A stretch of DNA of 33,133 nucleotides from NCBI GenBank assembly GCA_002422175.1, contig DITR01000067.1, positions 1 through 33,133 of the forward strand, in the 5' to 3' direction. The notes under the pieces were generated by a model. It had not been told where the DNA came from. It worked only from the letters and a program-made list of their open reading frames with translations, and did not search any database. Position 1 is the first letter of the stretch, and each line of letters starts with the position of its first letter. Origin of the DNA: Alcaligenaceae bacterium UBA6179. GTDB taxonomy: Bacteria > Pseudomonadota > Gammaproteobacteria > Burkholderiales > Burkholderiaceae_B. The translations under genes and the position numbers were made by a program. Shown one piece after another: positions 23,798 to 31,867 of this stretch.

Positions 23798-24457
23798 TTA
23801 AATTTTTATAATGTGCTGAACGAAAATACCAGGCGTCACGATATTTTCAGGATCAAGTTCACCTAATGGGACCGTATCGCTGACTTGAGCAATGGTGCAG
23901 GCCGCAGCTGCCGCCATAATGGGGCCAAAGTTCCTAGCTGTTTTTCTATAAACTAAATTACCCCAACGATCGCCTTTGTAAGCTTTGATTAAAGCGAAGT
24001 CAGCAAATATGGGGTATTCCAAAACATAATGCTTGCCATTAATTGTTTTGGTTTCTTTACCTTCAGCGAGTAAAGTGCCGTAACCTGTTGGCGTGTAGAT
24101 CGCCCCTAGACCTGACCCAGCTGCTTGAATGCGGCACGCTAAATTTCCTTGTGGTACCAATTCAAGTTCAATTTTTTTAGCATGGTAGAGCTTGTCAAAT
24201 TCATATGAGTCAGACTGTCTTGGAAATGAACAGATAATTTTTTTGACCTTTCCTGCTTTGAGTAAAGCAGCTAAACCAAGATCGCCATTGCCCGCATTGT
24301 TATTTACTATTGTGAGGTTCCGGGCGCCATGGTCGATTAGTTCATCAATTAATTCTGCAGGTTGTCCAGCCGTGCCAAAACCACCAATCATGATGGTGCT
24401 ACCATCTTGAATGAGAGAAATAGGCTCTCTTATGGAATTTCTTATTTTATTTATCAT
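23798..24457 (-). CDS. pcaI: 3-oxoadipate CoA-transferase subunit A
   Basis: Alpha subunit, 219 residues, with the glycine-rich CoA loop IMIGGFGTAGQP at 23-34, NNNAGNGDLGLAALLKAGKVKKIICSFPRQSDSYEF and the PTGYGTLLAEGKE segment of class I CoA-transferases. It works as a complex with PcaJ, which follows 11 bp downstream. A good AGAGG ribosome site precedes the ATG. The gene is separated from benD by 157 bp, which is the largest gap in the minus-strand array and may hold an additional promoter. Confidence 0.92.
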   Translation of the reverse strand: MINKIRNSIREPISLIQDGSTIMIGGFGTAGQPAELIDELIDHGARNLTIVNNNAGNGDLGLAALLKAGKVKKIICSFPRQSDSYEFDKLYHAKKIELELVPQGNLACRIQAAGSGLGAIYTPTGYGTLLAEGKETKTINGKHYVLEYPIFADFALIKAYKGDRWGNLVYRKTARNFGPIMAAAAACTIAQVSDTVPLGELDPENIVTPGIFVQHIIKI

Positions 24458-24614
24458 TTATGCCTCTAATTTTTTTATGATTAGTACTAAGACGTTATTT
24501 ACACGCGTCATCAATAAATTTAAAAACGTAATAAACATCAAATATTAGCTATCAAGCCGCATCAGCAGGAAAGTTGGTTTAATACAAAAAATATATATCT
24601 CACCGAGGGCATGT
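24458..24614 (-). promoter_or_regulatory. AT-rich spacer before pcaI with a degenerate BenM/CatM-type site
   Basis: On the minus strand ATAT-N7-GTAT (24582-24596) differs by one base from ATAC-N7-GTAT, and is followed by TTAAAC, similar to the bases after the first site of the catB operator (GTAT-TAAAAAC). The second site and the TTGGAC box of the catB and importer promoters are not found here. Several TTGAT hexamers could serve as -35 boxes but none has a good partner. The spacer may allow weaker or separate control of pcaIJFD. Confidence 0.3.
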
Positions 24615-25400
24615 TTACCCTTGATCACCACCACCAACAGGCAATACGCTACCTGTTATGTAACTCGATTCATCTGAGGCTAGAAACAAAATAGCGTGTA
24701 CTTGTTCTGCAATCGTGCCGTAACGATGCATATAACTCGTTGCAATGGTTTGATCAACAATGCCTTGATACCAAATTTCTTCTTGTTTAGACAATGCTTC
24801 TTTATTTCTAGGAATAACCCGAGGCGGTGCGATAGTACCGCCTGTGGCCACGGCATTCACTCGAATGCCATCTTTTGCATACTCAAACGCCAAACTGGCT
24901 GTCATGGTGTTGACACCACCTTTTGACGCTGAGTAAGGAATGCGATGAATACTTCGTGTGGCGATTGAAGACACATTCACAATATTGCCCTGTTGTCTTT
25001 CAATCATATGAGGTAGAACGGCTCTACAGCACCACAGGGTAGGAAATAGAGAGCGGTTAATCTCAGCAATGATTTGTTGCTCTTCATACTCTTCGAAAGG
25101 TTTTGCCCAAATGGTGCCACCTACGTTGTTAATCAATACATCAATATGACCGTATTTTTTAATTGCAAATGCCATCAATTCCTTAGCACCCGCATACGTT
25201 TCTAAATCACACAGAATATATGCACATTCACCTTTATTGCTTTTGATTCTTTTTGCAACTTGTTTAATTACATTTGATCGGTCAGCCAATACAACCATAC
25301 CGCCTTCAGCAGCAATAGCCTCTGCAACGCCCTCGCCAATACCTTGGGCTGAACCCGTCACCACAATTACTTTTTTATTGAAACGTTTATTTTTACGCAT
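24615..25400 (-). CDS. benD: Benzoate cis-diol dehydrogenase
   Basis: Oxidises and decarboxylates the benzoate 1,2-cis-diol to catechol with NAD+. A 261-residue classical SDR: VTGSAQGIG at 14-22, NNVGG at 91-95, Ser144-Ser145, catalytic YSASK (Tyr156, Lys160) and a C-terminal SSYITGSVLPVGGGDQG. The VGGTIWAKPFEEYEEQQIIAEINRSLFPTLWCCRAVLP stretch is typical of BenD/XylL. The frame is open further upstream, but the ATG at 25400 gives the normal length and begins 2 bp after the benC stop. Function is supported by its place at the end of benABCD. Confidence 0.93.
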   Translation of the reverse strand: MRKNKRFNKKVIVVTGSAQGIGEGVAEAIAAEGGMVVLADRSNVIKQVAKRIKSNKGECAYILCDLETYAGAKELMAFAIKKYGHIDVLINNVGGTIWAKPFEEYEEQQIIAEINRSLFPTLWCCRAVLPHMIERQQGNIVNVSSIATRSIHRIPYSASKGGVNTMTASLAFEYAKDGIRVNAVATGGTIAPPRVIPRNKEALSKQEEIWYQGIVDQTIATSYMHRYGTIAEQVHAILFLASDESSYITGSVLPVGGGDQG

Positions 25401-25402
25401 GA

Positions 25403-26425
25403 TTACGTTCCTGCAGCGGTAGCAGAAAACTTTTCGAATAAAAAGTTTGCTGGCGCTATGCCAGACTGGTCTAACCAAGATTTAACGGCATCTACCATGG
25501 CAACAGGACCACATAAATATACGTCAACATTACCGTTATTAAGCCACTCACTTTCAACATGGTGTGTGACATAGCCTTTTAATGGGTGTTGACTATTTTC
25601 GGAGACAACGCAGGTTTTAAAAGAAAAGTTGGGTATCTTTTTTTGAAGTAAAGTTAATTGATCAATCGCAACTAAATCAATATCATTGGTCACACCAAAC
25701 ACCATATTAATAGGGTGTTCATTTCCATTTTCAGCAATAAAATCTAACATCGATAAAAAGGGAGCAATACCCGTTCCACCCGCTAGCATCAGCACTGGGC
25801 GAACAATAGGTCTTAAGTAAAAGCTACCATAAGGGCCCATAAAAGAAATGTCTGCACCAGGCTGAGCCTGATCTGTTAGGTAAGAACTCATTTTGCCATT
25901 CGGTACATTTCTGACAACAAATGATGCTAATTTGTGACCTGGTGGCGAACTAAATGAGTATGACCGTGTTTCTTTTGTGCCCGGTATTTCAACGTTCACA
26001 TACTGGCCGGGTAAAAAGTTAAGGGATTTAAAATCTTCGACCTCAATTGAAAAATTGATGGTCGAGTCAGAAAATTGCTCGACAGATGAAATTTTGCCTG
26101 GAAAGCGCGAGACACTTATCTTACATACGTCTGAAGAGACGGGTACTTTAATGACACAGTCAGATTTCACGCTTGTTTGACAAGCTAAAATGAAGCCTTT
26201 TCCTGCATCTTCAGGTGTTAGTGCATCTTCTATGTAGCTTGATTCAGGTAGATGATACGCGCCAGACTCACACCAGCATCTGCATGTACCACAAGCGCCA
26301 TCTCGACAATCTAGCGGAATGTTAATTTTTTGACGATATGCAGCATCTGAAAGTTTTTCATTTTCATTGCAATTTATAAAACGGGTCACACCGTCTTCAA
26401 ATTGAAGGGCAATGTTGTGGCTCAT
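25403..26425 (-). CDS. benC: Benzoate 1,2-dioxygenase reductase
   Basis: Passes electrons from NADH to the dioxygenase oxygenase. The 340-residue protein has a plant-type [2Fe-2S] domain at the N-terminus with Cys40, Cys45, Cys48 and Cys82 (CRDGACGTC ... LACQ), then the FAD domain with RSYSFSSPPG, and the NAD domain with LMLAGGTGIAPFLSML and YLCGPVAMVDAV. This ferredoxin-FAD-NAD order is that of the class IB reductases BenC/XylZ. It lies 13 bp after benB and 2 bp before benD. Cytosolic. Confidence 0.95.
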   Translation of the reverse strand: MSHNIALQFEDGVTRFINCNENEKLSDAAYRQKINIPLDCRDGACGTCRCWCESGAYHLPESSYIEDALTPEDAGKGFILACQTSVKSDCVIKVPVSSDVCKISVSRFPGKISSVEQFSDSTINFSIEVEDFKSLNFLPGQYVNVEIPGTKETRSYSFSSPPGHKLASFVVRNVPNGKMSSYLTDQAQPGADISFMGPYGSFYLRPIVRPVLMLAGGTGIAPFLSMLDFIAENGNEHPINMVFGVTNDIDLVAIDQLTLLQKKIPNFSFKTCVVSENSQHPLKGYVTHHVESEWLNNGNVDVYLCGPVAMVDAVKSWLDQSGIAPANFLFEKFSATAAGT

Positions 26426-26438
26426 GGTAATGCCTCAG

Positions 26439-26930
26439 TTAAATATGGTAAATGTCGATTACTTGGTGAATATAATCATTCTTTAAAACCACATACTTAT
26501 TTTTGATTAATGGCTTATCACCAGAAAAATCAACAACATATTTAGATTTTCCAAAGTATGTATAGTTGGTTTTATAACGATGACTCATCGTTAACCAGTT
26601 GAAGCGAACCGTAATGATTTCACCTTCTTGACGTTCGATTTCAACATTAGTAATGTTGTGACAAGTACGTGTGTCTGGCATCGTGGCACTTGATCTTTCT
26701 GTCTTAATACGAAATATACGGTCTTCCAAACCAGCCTTGGAAGGGTAATAAATCAATGATATTTCTTCATTCGGGTTGGTGACGAGTTTGTCATCATCAT
26801 CCCAACTAGGCATCCAAAATTCAACATTTTCATCATAAAGCGTCAGCCATTCGTCCCACTGCTCCTCATCTAGTAAGTGGCTTTCATAGTAAAGAAAAGC
26901 CTGAACATCAAGAATAGAAATGGTTTTCAT
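26439..26930 (-). CDS. benB: Benzoate 1,2-dioxygenase small (beta) subunit
   Basis: Structural subunit of the alpha3beta3 oxygenase. The 163-residue protein has the ring-hydroxylating beta-subunit pattern: VQAFLYYESHLLDEEQWDEWLTLYDENVEFWMPSWDDDD near the start and RTCHNITNVEIE followed by RFNWLTMSHRYKTNYTYFGKSKYVV. These match the BenB/XylY group. Its start overlaps the end of benA by 4 bases (ATGA), indicating coupled translation of the two oxygenase subunits. Confidence 0.95.
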   Translation of the reverse strand: MKTISILDVQAFLYYESHLLDEEQWDEWLTLYDENVEFWMPSWDDDDKLVTNPNEEISLIYYPSKAGLEDRIFRIKTERSSATMPDTRTCHNITNVEIERQEGEIITVRFNWLTMSHRYKTNYTYFGKSKYVVDFSGDKPLIKNKYVVLKNDYIHQVIDIYHI

Positions 26931-28294
26931 AATGGCACCTGCTCAGTTTTCATTGCTTTTTTCATGGTGTCGAGCCAGTAACGATGCTGAACGGTGTACA
27001 AGCCTTCATCCTCAGTCTTAACGCCACTCATCACAGCATTTAAACCAATTTCTTTGGCTGCATCATCTGGACCATCTATCCAATGCTTAGCGCCTCGACA
27101 CATATCATTCCATTCAAGCGATTTTCCTAAGAAACCCAACTGGCAAGAACGGAACTCTTCTAAGTCATCAGGTGTTGCCATACCGCTAACGTTAAAGAAG
27201 TCTTCGTATTGACGAATGCGACGTGAGCGTGCTTCTGCCGATTCATTTTTGGGCGCAATACAATAAATGGTGACTTCCGTTTTGTTGACGGAAATGGGTC
27301 TAAGTACGCGAATTTGTGAACCGAATTGATCCATTAGATATACATTCGGGTACAGACACAAATTTCTTGACCGCTCAATCATCCAGTCTGCAACAGGCTT
27401 GCCAAATTTATCTTCATATTCTTGCCGTCTTGTATAGTTTGGACGATCTTCTGGGTTAGACCATTTTGTCCATAATAGTAAATGACCATGATCAAATGCG
27501 TAAAAACCACCACCTTGTTTGCCCCATTTTCCAGCGTCCATAGCTTTGATGTCGTCTTGGCGAGCTTCTTGTTCTTTACGGCGATTTGTGGTTGCAGCAT
27601 AATTCCAATGCACAGCTGAAACGTGATAACCATCGGCACCATTTTCAGCTTGTAATTTCCAGTTGCCCTCAAACGTATAGGTTGACGCACCCTTTAATAC
27701 TTCTAAACCATCACTTGACTGATCAACGATCATATCAATGATCTTAGTTGCTTCACCTAAAAATTCTTTTAATGGCGGTACATCAGCGTTCAAGCTTGCA
27801 AACAGAAATCCTCTGTAGTTTTCAAAACAGGGTACTTTCTTTAAATCATGCGACCCATCTTTGTTGAACCCATCTGGGTAACCGGCTTCTTCTGGGTCTT
27901 TGACTTTGAGTAACTTGCCACTGTTATTAAATGTCCAGCCATGAAAGGGGCAAGTATATGTCGCTTTGTTACCGCGTTTGTAACGACATAATTGTGCACC
28001 GCGATGGCTACAAGCATTTATAAACGCGTTGAGTTTACCTTCTTTATTTTTTGCAATAAAAACAGGTTGACGACCAATGTTTGTCGAGTAATAGTCATTA
28101 ATATTAGGAATTTGACTTTCGTGAGCAAGATAGATCCAGTTACCCTCAAAGATATGCTTCATCTCGAGTTCAAATAAATGCTCATCTGTAAATGCACTTC
28201 TGTGCAAACGATAGTCACCCTGCTCTTTATCTTCAATTAAAAATTGGTCAATATTTTTTAATTGTGGTGTTTGATCTGGATAAATTGGAATCAT
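26927..28294 (-). CDS. benA: Benzoate 1,2-dioxygenase large (alpha) subunit
   Basis: Catalytic subunit that adds O2 to benzoate to form the 1,2-cis-diol-1-carboxylate. The 455-residue protein has a Rieske [2Fe-2S] domain with Cys95-x-His97 and Cys115-x2-His118 (CSHRGAQLC ... CPFHGW), and the mononuclear iron His224 and His229 in ADGYHVSAVHWNY. Asp221, which bridges to the neighbouring subunit's Rieske centre in this family, is present. The sequence resembles BenA/XylX more than anthranilate or naphthalene enzymes, but substrate range (benzoate, toluates) cannot be read. It follows catA after a 71-bp spacer with a hairpin, and a good GGAG ribosome site. Confidence 0.95.
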   Translation of the reverse strand: MIPIYPDQTPQLKNIDQFLIEDKEQGDYRLHRSAFTDEHLFELEMKHIFEGNWIYLAHESQIPNINDYYSTNIGRQPVFIAKNKEGKLNAFINACSHRGAQLCRYKRGNKATYTCPFHGWTFNNSGKLLKVKDPEEAGYPDGFNKDGSHDLKKVPCFENYRGFLFASLNADVPPLKEFLGEATKIIDMIVDQSSDGLEVLKGASTYTFEGNWKLQAENGADGYHVSAVHWNYAATTNRRKEQEARQDDIKAMDAGKWGKQGGGFYAFDHGHLLLWTKWSNPEDRPNYTRRQEYEDKFGKPVADWMIERSRNLCLYPNVYLMDQFGSQIRVLRPISVNKTEVTIYCIAPKNESAEARSRRIRQYEDFFNVSGMATPDDLEEFRSCQLGFLGKSLEWNDMCRGAKHWIDGPDDAAKEIGLNAVMSGVKTEDEGLYTVQHRYWLDTMKKAMKTEQVPL

Positions 28295-28312
28295 TTGAGT
28301 CTCCTGAAAATA

Positions 28313-28347
28313 TGAGAGAGCAATTTTCTATTTTTTTTGCTCTCTCA
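28313..28347 (-). other. Intercistronic hairpin between catA and benA
   Basis: TGAGAGAGCAA at 28313-28323 and its exact reverse complement TTGCTCTCTCA at 28337-28347 form an 11-bp stem with a 13-nt A/T loop. In the minus direction it is followed by TATTTT and then the benA ribosome site. It may be a weak attenuator or an RNA-processing or stabilising element separating cat from ben messages. Confidence 0.6.
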
Positions 28348-28365
28348 ACAAAGCTAAGTCAATGT

Positions 28366-29286
28366 TTAAGCTGCTGCACGTGAACGATCAACTAATCCTG
28401 ATGCTGCACCCGCTTTATCTTCAACTAAATGAATATCAAAATCAATTGAAGCAAATGGTTTGTTTTGGTTATGTTTAGCCAGTTCTGTTGGGTCGCTGAT
28501 ATGCTTGACTGGGGGCACTAAACCATCAAGGGTGGCAAATGCAAAGTCTTCCCACAAGTACTTATCGCCATCGATATTGATTTGTGTCGTTAACTTTCTG
28601 TGACCGTTAGCCGTAACAAAAAAATGAATATGAGCGGGGCGATTGCCGTGCCGTCCTAATGCTGTCAGTAATTGTTGGGTTGAACCATCAGGTGGGCAGC
28701 CGTAACCATTAGGCATAATGCTTTGAAAGCTATAACGACCTTTTTCATCAGTAATGATTGATCGACGCAAGTTAAATGTAGACTGTGTTTGATCAAAGAA
28801 TGAATAACTACCCATTGTGTTGGCATGCCAAACTTCAACTTTTGCATTGGCTAAGGGTTTACCTTTTGCATCAAATACTGTGCCTTGCATGAACAATGTT
28901 TCAGCTTTATCATTTTCTGAACCGTCATCTAGGCGGGCAAAACCTTTTGATTCAGGTGCACCTGCAACATAGAGTGGGCCTTCGATTGTGCGAGGCGTAC
29001 CACCGCTTAAACCCGCTTTGGCATCTGCTTCGTCAGCACGTATATCTAAAAAGCGCTCTAAACCAATACCCGGTGCAAGAAGACCTAATTCATGACGCTT
29101 GCCTGCTTCTTGAAGATACTCTAAACCTTTCCAGAATTCAGATGATGAAATATCTAAATCTTCGATTGCTTTGCATAAATCAGAGACTAACCGTAGAACG
29201 ATCTGTTGAACACGTGGGTTTGCTGGTTTGTCTGCGGCATCTACGATCCAGCTTTTAACTAAAGTATCAATTTCAGAATTTTTCAT
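28366..29286 (-). CDS. catA: Catechol 1,2-dioxygenase
   Basis: Intradiol enzyme that opens catechol to cis,cis-muconate. The 306-residue protein has the four non-haem Fe(III) ligands: Tyr161 (MGSYSFFD), Tyr195 (NGYGCPP), His219 and His221 (RPAHIHFF). The N-terminal helical region (about 1-100) mediates dimer formation and often binds a phospholipid. The loop PDGSTQQLL and length are those of catechol rather than protocatechuate enzymes. Preceded by catC (91 bp gap) and followed by benA. The ribosome site TGGAG is good. cis,cis-Muconate made here is also the expected co-inducer of the neighbouring LysR regulator. Confidence 0.95.
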   Translation of the reverse strand: MKNSEIDTLVKSWIVDAADKPANPRVQQIVLRLVSDLCKAIEDLDISSSEFWKGLEYLQEAGKRHELGLLAPGIGLERFLDIRADEADAKAGLSGGTPRTIEGPLYVAGAPESKGFARLDDGSENDKAETLFMQGTVFDAKGKPLANAKVEVWHANTMGSYSFFDQTQSTFNLRRSIITDEKGRYSFQSIMPNGYGCPPDGSTQQLLTALGRHGNRPAHIHFFVTANGHRKLTTQINIDGDKYLWEDFAFATLDGLVPPVKHISDPTELAKHNQNKPFASIDFDIHLVEDKAGAASGLVDRSRAAA

Positions 29287-29377
29287 TTTTTATCTCCAAA
29301 TAATATGTATGTAATAAGTTGTTTATTTATATTAAAAAAAATTAACAGCATGAATAATTTAAAAAATATTTTGATGT

Positions 29378-29668
29378 TTATTTGTCATCCTCCTTAATTG
29401 ATGACGGGTGGCGACAAATAGGCATCACTTCAATCTTCATAAATGGAAATAATGGCAGTTGTGATAACTTGTCATGTAAAGCTTGCACACTCTCAACATC
29501 AAAAATACTAATATTGGCGTATTGACCCGCGATTCGCCATAAATGTCTCCACTCACCAGATTCTTGTAGTTTTTCTGCGTACTGTTTTTCAGATTTCTTT
29601 ATTAATTCGACTTCCGCCTTGGGCATATCTAAAGGTATATTTACTTCCATTTTGACGTGAAACAACAT
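29378..29668 (-). CDS. catC: Muconolactone delta-isomerase
   Basis: Converts muconolactone to 3-oxoadipate enol-lactone. The 96-residue protein matches the small CatC family: MLFHVKMEVNIPLDM at the start, then EWRHLWRIAGQYANISIFDVESVQALHDKLSQLPLFPFMKIEVMPICRHPSS. The length and the HLWRIxGxYAN and LPLFPFM segments are diagnostic. The family forms decamers. It starts 11 bp after catB and precedes catA. Confidence 0.95.
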   Translation of the reverse strand: MLFHVKMEVNIPLDMPKAEVELIKKSEKQYAEKLQESGEWRHLWRIAGQYANISIFDVESVQALHDKLSQLPLFPFMKIEVMPICRHPSSIKEDDK

Positions 29669-29679
29669 ATCGTTTTTCC

Positions 29680-30825
29680 TTAAGCGGTTATTGTTTGAAG
29701 GGTTTCACCAAACCCTTTGGCGCGCGTTAAATAATTGATTTTTTCTAAATCTGGCTCAATGCCTAAACCAGGTTTTTTTGAAACAATTAGACTGAAATCA
29801 CGATAATCAAGGCGTTCATTTAATATTTCTTCAGTTAATAGCAACGGCCCAAACAATTCTGTACCGTATGCCAAATCAAAGAAAGTTGAAAACAACTGTG
29901 CTGAAGCAGCCGTTCCTACACCCCCTTCAAGCATGGTTCCACCATAAAGGGCAATACCAGACATTTCTGCAATAGTTGCCACTTGCTGCGCGGGTATCAA
30001 GCCACCAGATTGGGCAATTTTTACCGCAAAGACATTGGCAGCAGATTGACTTGCAATTTTTGCTGCATCATGAGGCCCTTTTAAGGCCTCATCAGCCATA
30101 ATTGCTACTGAAAACCGATGCGTTAAACGCGCCATACTGAGAATATGGTCTGCATTGACGGGCTGCTCAATTAAATCAATGCCGCCATCTTGAAGTGCCG
30201 CAATACCTTTTACCGCTTGAAGCTCTGTCCAGGCTTGGTTAACGTCAACCCTAATACTGATCTGATCACCCAATACTTTTTTAATCTCTAAAACATGTTT
30301 GATATCAATATCAAGCGGCTTGGCACCTATTTTTAATTTAAAAATATTGTGACGCCTTTGAGTAATCATGGCTTCAGCTTCAGCTATATCTTGTTTTGTA
30401 TCGCCGCTGGCTAATGTCCAGGCAACAGGTAAACTGTCTCGCACCCGGCCACCAAGTAGCTCACTTACAGGTATGCCTAAACGCTTACCTTGTGCATCAA
30501 GAAGTGCTGATTCAATGGCACACTTAGCAAAGCGATTACCCTGAATCGCTTTTCTAACCCTCTTCATTGCTTTACCGACTTCGTTAGAACGCATCCCAAT
30601 CATAAAAGGGGCGATATAAGAGTCGATGTTAGTTTTGATACTTTGAGGGCTTTCTTCACCGTAACTTAAGCCACCAATTGTGGTGGCTTCGCCCCAACCT
30701 ACGATACCGTCGTCACACAAAACTCTCACTAAAACTAAGGTTTGTTTATTCATGATAGCGACAGATAGTTTGTGAGGCCGTATCGTCGGAACGTCTACCA
30801 GTATGGTTTCAATCTTTTTGATCAT
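29680..30825 (-). CDS. catB: Muconate cycloisomerase
   Basis: Converts cis,cis-muconate to muconolactone with Mn2+. The 381-residue enolase-superfamily protein has the catalytic KLK pair (Lys163, Lys165), metal ligands Asp194 (VDVN), Glu220 (LIEQP) and Asp245 (MADEAL), and the second catalytic base Lys269 (FAVKIAQSGG), then YGGTMLEGGVG. The frame is open to 30873, but the ATG at 30825 gives the usual start (MIKKIETILVDVPTIRPHKL) and the upstream bases belong to the promoter. It is the first gene of the operon, 102 bp from the divergent LysR gene. Confidence 0.94.
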   Translation of the reverse strand: MIKKIETILVDVPTIRPHKLSVAIMNKQTLVLVRVLCDDGIVGWGEATTIGGLSYGEESPQSIKTNIDSYIAPFMIGMRSNEVGKAMKRVRKAIQGNRFAKCAIESALLDAQGKRLGIPVSELLGGRVRDSLPVAWTLASGDTKQDIAEAEAMITQRRHNIFKLKIGAKPLDIDIKHVLEIKKVLGDQISIRVDVNQAWTELQAVKGIAALQDGGIDLIEQPVNADHILSMARLTHRFSVAIMADEALKGPHDAAKIASQSAANVFAVKIAQSGGLIPAQQVATIAEMSGIALYGGTMLEGGVGTAASAQLFSTFFDLAYGTELFGPLLLTEEILNERLDYRDFSLIVSKKPGLGIEPDLEKINYLTRAKGFGETLQTITA

Positions 30826-30859
30826 ATCTTTTTTATATAATTTGATGGAATATGAATAC

Positions 30860-30923
30860 GATATACGCCACAATATGGACTGTCCAAGACTGATTTAGTA
30901 TGTTTTTAATACTTAAAAGGTAT
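30860..30923 (-). promoter_or_regulatory. BenM/CatM-type double operator and promoter of catB, shared with the divergent LysR gene
   Basis: Read on the minus strand: site 1 ATAC-CTTTTAA-GTAT (30923-30909) is a perfect ATAC-N7-GTAT; site 2 ATAC-TAAATCA-GTCT (30901-30887) differs at one base. Centres are 22 bp apart. TTGGAC (30887-30882) overlaps the last base of site 2 and TATATC (30865-30860) follows after 16 bp, a plausible -35/-10 pair. The catB start would be about 28 nt after the transcription start near 30853. Site 1 ends 5 bp before the LysR start codon, so the regulator probably limits its own expression. The first 48 bp match the importer promoter at 39 positions. Confidence 0.82.
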
Positions 30924-30927
30924 GTAA

Positions 30928-31842
30928 ATGGAATTTCGTCATTTAAAGTATTTCATTGCTGTCGCAGAGGAAAAGAACTTCACCAGAGCGTCAGAAAGGC
31001 TTTTTATTGCACAGCCACCTTTAAGTCGGGCGATACAACAACTTGAGGAAGAGTTGGGTGTGGCGCTTTTAGAAAGAGATTCCCGACCGCTTAAGCTTAC
31101 TGAAGCGGGTGAATTTTTTTATGCTCATGCTCAAAACTTACTTAAAAAATCTAACGATCTGAAATCAATGACTCAAAGGGTAGGGCTTATAGACAAAACC
31201 CTTTCAATTGGGTTTGTCGCGTCAACCCTATATGGAAAACTACCTAAAATTATTCGTAAATATCGAAATAAATATACTGACGTTAATTTAGTTTTTTTTG
31301 ATTTCACGACGATTGAGCAGTTCAAGGCGCTTAAAGAGGGTGTCATTGATGTAGGTTTTGGTCGGGTAAGACACGAAGACTCCAACATTAGACGAATCAT
31401 ATTGAGAGAGGAACGGTTGTTATGTGCCGTACCGTTGGGGCATAAGCTTAGCTTTCTTAATCGACCTCTTTCAGTGAATGATATGGCAGAGGAAAACCTA
31501 ATTGTTTTTCCTAAAAGCCCACGTCCAAGCTTTGCAGATCAGGTTCTCAACGCATTTAGAGATAGAGCCGTTGAGCCCAAAAAAATCACTGAGGTCAGAG
31601 ATTTGCAAATTGCAATTGGGCTTGTCGCGGCACAAGAGGGCATTTCAATTGTTCCTGAAAGCTTACATGGTATGAAGCGTGACGATGTTTTGTATCTTGG
31701 TTTGAATGAAAAACAGGCGGTATCGCCAATTATTATGAGTGTCAGAGCTATGGATAAATCATTAGAAATTCAAAACATGCTCAATTTAATCTATGAAATA
31801 TATGATGAAGAAAATATTCCACACCAAAAAGAAATTCTCTAA
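30928..31842 (+). CDS. benM: LysR-type activator of benzoate/catechol genes (BenM/CatM/CatR type)
   Basis: A 304-residue LysR regulator. The HTH reads MEFRHLKYFIAVAEEKNFTRASERLFIAQPPLSRAIQQLEEELG; the QPPLSR motif and the following effector domain (IGFVASTLYGKLPKII, DVGFGRVRHEDSNIRRIIL, LQIAIGLVAAQEGISIVPES) closely follow BenM and CatM of Acinetobacter. Those proteins respond to cis,cis-muconate, and BenM also to benzoate. Whether the second benzoate pocket is present cannot be decided by eye, so catR or catM would be equally fair names. It is divergent to catB over a 102-bp spacer with two operator sites that match the BenM/CatM consensus, and a copy of the same pair lies before the ABC importer operon. 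Confidence 0.88.
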   Translation: MEFRHLKYFIAVAEEKNFTRASERLFIAQPPLSRAIQQLEEELGVALLERDSRPLKLTEAGEFFYAHAQNLLKKSNDLKSMTQRVGLIDKTLSIGFVASTLYGKLPKIIRKYRNKYTDVNLVFFDFTTIEQFKALKEGVIDVGFGRVRHEDSNIRRIILREERLLCAVPLGHKLSFLNRPLSVNDMAEENLIVFPKSPRPSFADQVLNAFRDRAVEPKKITEVRDLQIAIGLVAAQEGISIVPESLHGMKRDDVLYLGLNEKQAVSPIIMSVRAMDKSLEIQNMLNLIYEIYDEENIPHQKEIL

Positions 31843-31867
31843 TTTCCAATTTGACTTTTTTGATGAT

